From Lates calcarifer (taxonomy: Eukaryota > Chordata > Actinopteri > Centropomidae), in NCBI RefSeq assembly GCF_001640805.2, contig NC_066838.1, positions 19,526,749 to 19,590,748 of the forward strand: a stretch of DNA of 64,000 bases, read 5' to 3'. Positions 45,701-64,000 of the stretch are shown one piece after another; the stretch's first letter is position 1, and every line of letters begins with the position of its first letter. The notes beneath the pieces were generated by a model. The model worked only from the letters and a program-made list of their open reading frames with translations, did no database searches and was not told the DNA's origin. The position numbers were made by a program, and so were the translations under genes.

Positions 45701-46877
45701 CTAACCAGTCCATTCTTCCCACTATCCTTCTTCTTTGTGTGTGTGGTTATTTATTTATTTTTTTAGATCAACTTTGATCTGTTCCTACTGAAACTGTTTC
45801 ACCTTCAGAAGGGCTCCATAAATCTCTCTTGATCTTACTGTGGATGAGAGGGCAGGTCCAGAATACGAACCAGCACTGAGCCAATCTGGACTGTAGTTTC
45901 TTAGACTGTAGTCAAGCAGAGCAGCATCTAAAATGTCTTTTATCTGTCTGCAGAAGCATGTACACTCACATACACACCAGAGGATGATTTAGATTACAGG
46001 AAAAACATAGTCTGGTCTCTGCACTAACAGCACTTCTTGAATGTTAATATGCTTCAGATGTGTTCTTAAGTGGTACTGAGCAAACAGACCTATTTCATCA
46101 CAGTTACAGTATATAGTCTGGGGTCAACAATAGACTGATAAGTCTGGCTCCTTCTACAGACCTTTTTGTCTTCTTTCCAGTAAACAGCAGACTAATAAGA
46201 GACAGCCCCACTGGATTAGATAGATACAGGAATTGGTCTTTCAGTTCCATCAATATGAAATGTCCTGGCAAATGGACTTAGACCGGCAGTTTCTCTGTGG
46301 TGATATCTCCTAAAAACTGTTTATTTTTAATTTTGACACCTTCTTGTTTATATAACTTCTTATCATTTTTTAAACGAATGTGTTTCACAAATTACACTGC
46401 ATTAAACTTTTTGTTGTTTCTTAAAGCTTCCACACAAGTGCTATTAATCAAGGCCAGATTGCCAACCAGGAAAAAATTGATCACTGCTCTGGACCCCCCA
46501 GAAGCCAGATTTACTCTGTAATGTTAAGGTATACATAATTCTATTAATTGCGAATTTATATCACTGAAAGACAATGTCAGCTGGCAGGGACCCTGTGTAA
46601 GAATTTGTGGTCAAAATCTAGTTTTAAGACTTTAATTACTTCAGTTTATCTTTTCTATTTAAAATTGTAATGATAATAATAATAATAATAAAAAAACAAT
46701 CAAACAGCTGTTAACGCAGAACCCGGAGCAGATCTATCTGATACCTACACCGTGCTAACTTGTAACACGGTTGCCACCTTGTGTTCGAGATGGAAAATGT
46801 TTCGAATTAGAATATTATTTTTGGTCAGGCATTTAGGTGTTCATGAGCCAAACAACTGTGGCCCTGAGAAAATTCAC

Positions 46878-47043
46878 CTGCATTTCTGGGAAATGTAGTT
46901 TAAAAGCCGTTACCTCCACTCTGCATAGACCGCTAACTACTACCATTCCCACAATCCCGTGCGTGGTTCAGCTCGTGTGGGGCGACATGGCGTCTTCTTG
47001 AAGCGTAGCGAAATCGCAAGTGTTTTGTTGACAAGTGAGAAAG
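46878..47043 (+). promoter_or_regulatory. ddx23: ddx23 promoter with two ZNF143-type sites, and non-coding exon 1
   Basis: GCATTTCTGGGAAATGTAGT (46880-46899) is, on the opposite strand, the ZNF143/SBS motif ACTACATTTCCCAGAAATGC. A second, looser copy in plus orientation begins ACTACCATTCCC at 46939. Exon 1 ends at 47043 before donor GTAAGT. It carries a five-codon upstream frame ATG GCG TCT TCT TGA (46987-47001), whose CGACATGGCG context also resembles a YY1 site. No TATA box is seen. Transcription start is inferred between the motifs and 46987. Confidence 0.6.
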
Positions 47044-47954
47044 GTAAGTTTTAAATGTTGTAATCGACACAGTGCACTGCTGAGGTTTATTCCCCGCAAA
47101 CGTCTGACTTAAGTGAGGTTTTAAATGTTGCAGGTTTTCGCAGTTTATTGAGGACGCTTAACCTTTTTGCTAAGTTGTTAGCTAACGGTAGGGGCTAGCT
47201 TGTTCACATTATCCACTGCATTCATTCCGCTGAGTTACTTCATTTGTTTTGTGAAGTTAATTACATCTTGTATGATTAGATTATTTTTCACAGAATAGAC
47301 GGTGAGCCAACCTGAAAGTGCAATTATAAACATTAAAGTTAATCCTGCTTTTTCTTCTTGAAATAGCAAAGGAAAATACGGAGTAAAAGCTGATATGTAT
47401 ATGTACGAAACTGATTACCCAATCACTTTAAATGTTGTTTTCAGGATAGGTTATTGTTTTGTGTGTTGTAAAAAGCAGCATTAGATAATATTAAACCATA
47501 AACAGCATCTAACAAACATGGACATTTAGTTGTTGTAGAGCATTTATTTGCAACCTTTTACGCACACTTAAATCTTCTGCTCACATTGTGATTATTATTG
47601 CACTGATGGTCTGCTTTTTCAGCGGGATCAGGTCAATAAAGGTTGACAATTCAATAAGTTTTATGTCGCATTTTGGGAAACTTATAATGAACAATAGCGA
47701 ATTTGATTAGTTTGCAACAAGTACTACAAAACATGATCACTAACCAAACAAAAACTGTCATCAGACATTATGCATGACCTGAATAGAGTCTGGTAACTAC
47801 AGAAGAAAGTCTCAAATATTGTAGACTGTTCATTAATTAATGACATAGAAAAATACAGTGCAGTATTTTATCAAAAGTAAATTGACTGATTTTAAAACTA
47901 TACCAAAAACTAAAAATTCAACAAAACCATCATCCATGTCATTTATGTTCTCAG

Positions 47955-52624
<4,670 letters not shown>

Positions 52625-55600
52625 TTTACTCCGGCTGTTTCAGACTGTTTTGTCATCTTGTATCTCTACATCTGTTCCTCTGTATCTGTTCCTCTGTTGA
52701 ACATTCAAGATTTTATCTCCATGTCAATTATGCTCATTTCGTCAGTTGTTTTTCACCTTGTCTCCCATTCTGTCAGTTCATCTCTTTGTCCAGTCTGCAG
52801 GTAGAATCAGCCATATTAACTGGTGCAGAAATCATCACAGCATTGGTTTTGAGATGGTAAGGCTCAAATGTGGGCAGCTGTCATCAGTGTCTGTGAATTT
52901 GAGTATGTTTTCTCAGTTTAAGGATGTGTAAACATGGACTCAGAAGTAGATATTTGTTATGCTTCAGTGAAAAAGATGTCTGATGATATGCACTGTAAAG
53001 ATGCTGCCCTTCAGTAATTATCATATGTGATAAATACCAGCCAGGATGTGAGTGTAGCTGAGTAGTAAATGATAGGTTTGCATTTTTAACAACCGTAACC
53101 ATTCACAATAATTTTGAGTTTCCTGACTGTTTAAAAGACCAATGCCAGAAGTAATGGCCACTGTTTTCACTTCAAATGGGTCAGCTGGCTAAAATGCAGT
53201 TCATTGTTTTAAATATAAACATTTGTATGAAGTGAATACAGTAAATTTGAGTGATATGTGTTTCATAAGTGTCTAAATATTTTCACAGTAGTTTTTGGTA
53301 GTCCAAAAAGAAAGCGGTGTTATCACTGGGTAAATCTATGGATGTAGAAATAGGGTCAACATCTTTCGACCTATCAGTTACATTGCTTGTTTGTGAAATG
53401 GTGTACGGTGATGTACATTTAAGTGAATTAACATAATAACATCCCAGACAGTTAAAAGTACATAAAATGTCATGTTTATTTTTGTTTTAAGTCATATTTT
53501 ACTCAGCATTGTAAATCTATTTTCAAATAGAAAGCATTCTATACAGCATCAGGCAGGAAATGTCTCACTTTTTACACATTTGCTGTCTCTTCTGATAAAT
53601 AGAGGGAAGAGGCGTGTTGGGTCACGCTAGCACGCTGTGGTAGTCTGGTGGATACATTTGTTATATTTAGTGCAGTTATTGCATTACAAAGCAACCATCC
53701 CCCAAAAAAAGAAAAGTAGTGCAATTTTATCTTTTTTTTTCTCTACTCACACAAAAGAGGAAGTCCAGATGGTCTAAGGCGTTTAAAGTTTTTCAATGTT
53801 AGGCTTAGTATTGCATACAGAATAAGACAGAGGAAACTAAATTATAACCCTTGTAAAAATTGTGCTTCATAAATTGAAAAACCTCAACTGCTGTATCAGT
53901 TGCTAAATTGGTCCACTTTGAAAAACATACTCTGCCAAAATATAATGAAAATAGCTAATTGGTGAACTAAGACATGCAGGGCTTTAATAATTCACTCATT
54001 CCTTTTTTCTTTTTTTCAAATCACAAATTTAAAAAATCATAGGCCTGATCTGGGGTAAATTTTTAGTGAGTGACTTTTAAAAGTGCGTCAAACAGTTTCC
54101 ATCCAATATTGTGGGAAAAATTTCCCCAATATTAAGGTTTGTGGAAAAATAAAACTGCTGTGTTCTGATTTTTTTTTTTTTAAGTAATCGTGTTGTTAGT
54201 GGTGTGAGGAGTGAGTAGCCCCAAAGACAAGACTATCACTACAAGACAACAAGGAGAATCAGAATCAATGCATTACTAAAATACTTAACTGTAAAAAGAA
54301 ACAATCAGATTTCATGCAACACTTGCATAGATTTTTTTTCTTTTTTTTTTTCAAATCATGCTGATTTTTTTTCTCTTCAAAATATACAGAACACTAGATA
54401 GAGATACCTGTGAGACATGGAAGCAGTAAACCAGTAATTCCCTAAAGCCGGCGCTGACTTGTATCGACCCTGTTATGTGAACAGAAGCAGGTCGCTGCTC
54501 GTCAGCATCACATCCAAACTCAACGTCATCGGCTCATGGACTAAAAATGGTGCAGGAACAGAAATGACATTGTGTCACGGGGTGCTACGAGTCCTTCAGG
54601 AGCACGACACATTCGTTACGTTAAGTTGAGGAAGATGAGTGGTGTAGGACTTACAACCTGAGGATCTGCCTTGGTTTTGAAAAACCTAGCGGGAGAACTG
54701 CAGTACACAAAACATTAACGCAATGTTTGGCAGAGACGTAAAAGGATGGGTGGGTGGGCTGAGATTAAGTGTAGAAACAGTGGATGCTACAATCAATAAC
54801 GTGCTACAATCGAATTACAGGGCAATCGGTTGGGAGTGGTGGGGGAGGGGGTCGGAGACACCAGGTGGTGGTGGAGGTGCAAAAGGCATGCAAGCTTACA
54901 TTCTCTGAAGCCTGGATCTTGAAGAGGAGCTGCAGCTGCGCAGCGTGTGCTTGGAATATGTGAATGATTTGATGTAAACAAGCAGTTTGGCAAATAATTC
55001 ATCCTTTAAAAGACTAAAATTCCCTTTTCTTAGTTGTGTTTACATTCTCTGTGCCCGTTTTTTAGAATTTTTTTTTTATACAAGTGTTAAGAGAGTGATT
55101 GTGCAACAGCAAAGACAAAGTGATGCCCAGAATGTACTGTACTGTAAGTGACACTGACACTGTACTGCAGCTTCATACTCAACACTGTGACCGTTTACAG
55201 AATGATAAACCGTGTGTGTGTCTCCCAAAACGCCAGTCACCTTCTTCAGAGTAAAAACTTGACAACACATGGATGGCAACATTTCTCTGAAACAAACAGC
55301 GAACAAGTCCGTATTAACAAAACCAAACAAATCAATAAATAAAGTAGCAATGAAACAAAACCAGGTGCCCATTCAGTATATACTATGTAATCAAATGCAT
55401 TACTATTCCCCATAAATTGATTCAACAGTAGACATTCCTACATTAGTTTATCTGTAAAGATCATTCAGTTCCTGTTCTGACGTTAATGTGCAAATAGTCT
55501 TAAAATAATTATACTCAGACATGCAATAGTAAAGATAGTTAAAAGTCTTAGGAATTTTTAAGGCCAGTATATGAGACATCCTACAATAGAGAAACCTTAG

Positions 55601-55973
55601 GCAAAGCAGCTAAAGTTTGAGTTTGCGTACAGCTGGTAGCCTGAAACCTTTCCATTGCAGAGGAGAATAGCCCTGTTGACTTTAATCTGAATGAGTTGAC
55701 CCTGGAGAGGTCATTACATCCCCTCACTTTAGATAAATTAAAACTGGGAATCTGGAAGAGAGAGATCGTAAATACTAAATGCCTACAGCTCTCTGCTTTA
55801 TAAACTGGGCATCTGTGTCTATTTCTGATAGATGTTAAAGTTTGGAGCTGATTTTGGGAACTTTTTTTTTTTGTCTCTAAATGTTGTGTTTGGGACAGTT
55901 GGAGGGCTCAGGGTGATCTTGATGCTGATCTTGATGCTGAGGGGACAGGTGGGCGGGAGGGGGGCCTTGTTCC
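52625..55973. other. Convergent 3' UTRs of ddx23 (+) and cacnb3 (-)
   Basis: The stop codons of the two genes face each other across 3.35 kb. This must contain both 3' UTRs. A candidate cacnb3 signal, AATAAA on the minus strand, is at 53475-53480, which would give it a 2.5-kb 3' UTR. No clear ddx23 signal was found close to its stop. No other gene is supported here. Confidence 0.55.
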
Positions 55974-63131
<7,158 letters not shown>

Positions 63132-64000
63132 CTGTCAGGAGAGAGCCGAGGGTGGATGTGGTTGGATTATTATTTGTTATATATGAATTGATAATGTCAT
63201 TTCTTGCTCGATGTTATCACTGTGAGTTTAGGAACATAGATGTGCTGTTTCCCTTTATACTTCTGCTTGCATCTGCTTTTTCCTCTGCAGTCTGGTTGTG
63301 TGCAGGTGTGCATGCGAATATGTGTCTGTATTCATGAGCACATTCATGTGTGAGCCTGTGTGTATCTACAACACAATGCGCTTCTCTCCCACACCAGCCA
63401 TCTTCTGGTAGACCAAATATAGCACAAAGGAGGCAACTGCTTCCTCTTCTCTCCTGTTTGGCCCCAATCCATTCCATCATCCCCCACAGTGCAGCACATA
63501 TACATCCTTTCTTTCCCTGTTTATTCTCCAAGGACATCTCCTCATTAGCAAAATATATGCTGGCTATCATTTTTCATTGTAAGCGGTTTAAGGACATATC
63601 CTGGGGATGGCTAGCACATTATGCTGAAAGCGACAGATAAAGCAAACAAAGACTGAAGCGTTTTACACAAGGCAAAATGCTGAAAATCACTTGATAGGTG
63701 CTCCTGCTGGCCTTTATTCAGAACATGCAAGAAGACTCCTGTGATTATTTTCTTAAATGTCTGTGTTACATACTGTGTAACTGAAATGATTAGTCGAGTA
63801 ATCAATTTGTCGACTGACCAAAAATTAATCAGCAACTATTTTTCTAAACATTTATATATTTCCAAAGCAAAAAAATCACTGGTTACAACTCTCAAATGCG
63901 AAGTGTTTCTGCTTCTCTTTGTCTTACATGAGAGTAAACTTTAAATCTTTGTGTTTTTAGACAGTTGGTTTCAAAATGACACCATGGACCCTGGAAAAAT
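63132..64000. other. cacnb3: cacnb3 5' intron, cut by the window edge
   Basis: Upstream of the first visible cacnb3 coding exon (acceptor CCTGACAG). No exon encoding the beta-3 N-terminus is present, so it lies beyond 64000. A GATTAATC-family repeat occupies the end. Confidence 0.6.
63775..64000 (+). repeat. GATTAATC-family repeat copy, truncated by window end
   Basis: GAAATGATTAGTCGAGTAATC, then AATTTGTCGACTGACCAAAA and ATTAATCAGCAACTATTTTTC, is the well-preserved head of the family. The copy runs off the window. Confidence 0.65.

Larger units (their letters stand above)
35017..46870. other. rnd1 3' UTR followed by a long intergenic region
   Basis: The first part must contain the rnd1 3' UTR, but I could not choose a polyadenylation site. 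No further gene is supported across about 11.8 kb before ddx23. Contents include two TAGCTTAGC-family copies (40755-40890 and 42236-42370), CA, CAG and AAT microsatellites, and a G18 run. The many short open frames lack any recognisable similarity. Conserved regulatory elements may be present but cannot be seen without alignment. Confidence 0.55.

Overview
This is a vertebrate, almost certainly teleost (ray-finned fish) genomic window. The genes have many exons with GT-AG introns, the encoded proteins align almost end to end with vertebrate orthologues, and the introns and spacers hold short dispersed repeats of a kind familiar from teleost genomes (families of the GATTAATCGATTAG, TAGCTTAGCTTAGC and ACTTTACTTGAGTA types), plus CA, TG, AAT and CAG microsatellites. 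There are no bacterial, phage or viral genes and no CRISPR array. Repeat and gene names come from recognition, not from a search.

Six protein genes are supported, in two blocks. Block 1 lies on the minus strand: ptges3 (p23 co-chaperone, 8 exons, 3334-7379), naca (nascent-polypeptide-associated complex alpha, 10273-16993, with its non-coding first exon near 18.2 kb) and prim1 (DNA primase small subunit, 13 exons, 19174-23234). Block 2 holds rnd1 (Rho-family GTPase, plus strand, 29140-35016), ddx23 (PRP28-type spliceosomal helicase, plus strand, 47955-52624) and cacnb3 (voltage-gated calcium channel beta-3 subunit, minus strand, 55974 to beyond about 63131, N-terminus outside the window). In human both blocks lie on 12q13 but several megabases apart; here about 6 kb separates them. 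Reading frames close exactly at every junction I traced: p23 159 aa, NACA 215 aa, PRIM1 424 aa, RND1 232 aa and DDX23 806 aa.

The most interesting content is inside the genes. (1) Two naca introns each carry a C/D-box snoRNA on the sense strand, with intact boxes C and D, matching 6-bp terminal stems and an identical 13-nt guide complementary to 18S rRNA. This is a SNORD59-like pair; in human, SNORD59A/B are hosted by ATP5F1B. (2) naca has one or two large alternative exons, both phase 1-1, that would turn the 215-aa protein into a roughly 950-aa skNAC-type muscle isoform. One contains a 42-bp coding minisatellite and a PPLIP motif, and coding-like sequence just upstream of the other is out of frame by one base. 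(3) prim1 has an AT-AC minor (U12-type) intron of 105 nt with textbook donor and branch site. (4) The ptges3 start codon is split by an intron.

The rest is intron and intergenic DNA. The largest gene-free stretches are 23.3-28.9 kb and about 36-46.9 kb, which contain only repeats, microsatellites and unassigned sequence. ddx23 and cacnb3 converge, with 3.3 kb between their stop codons.
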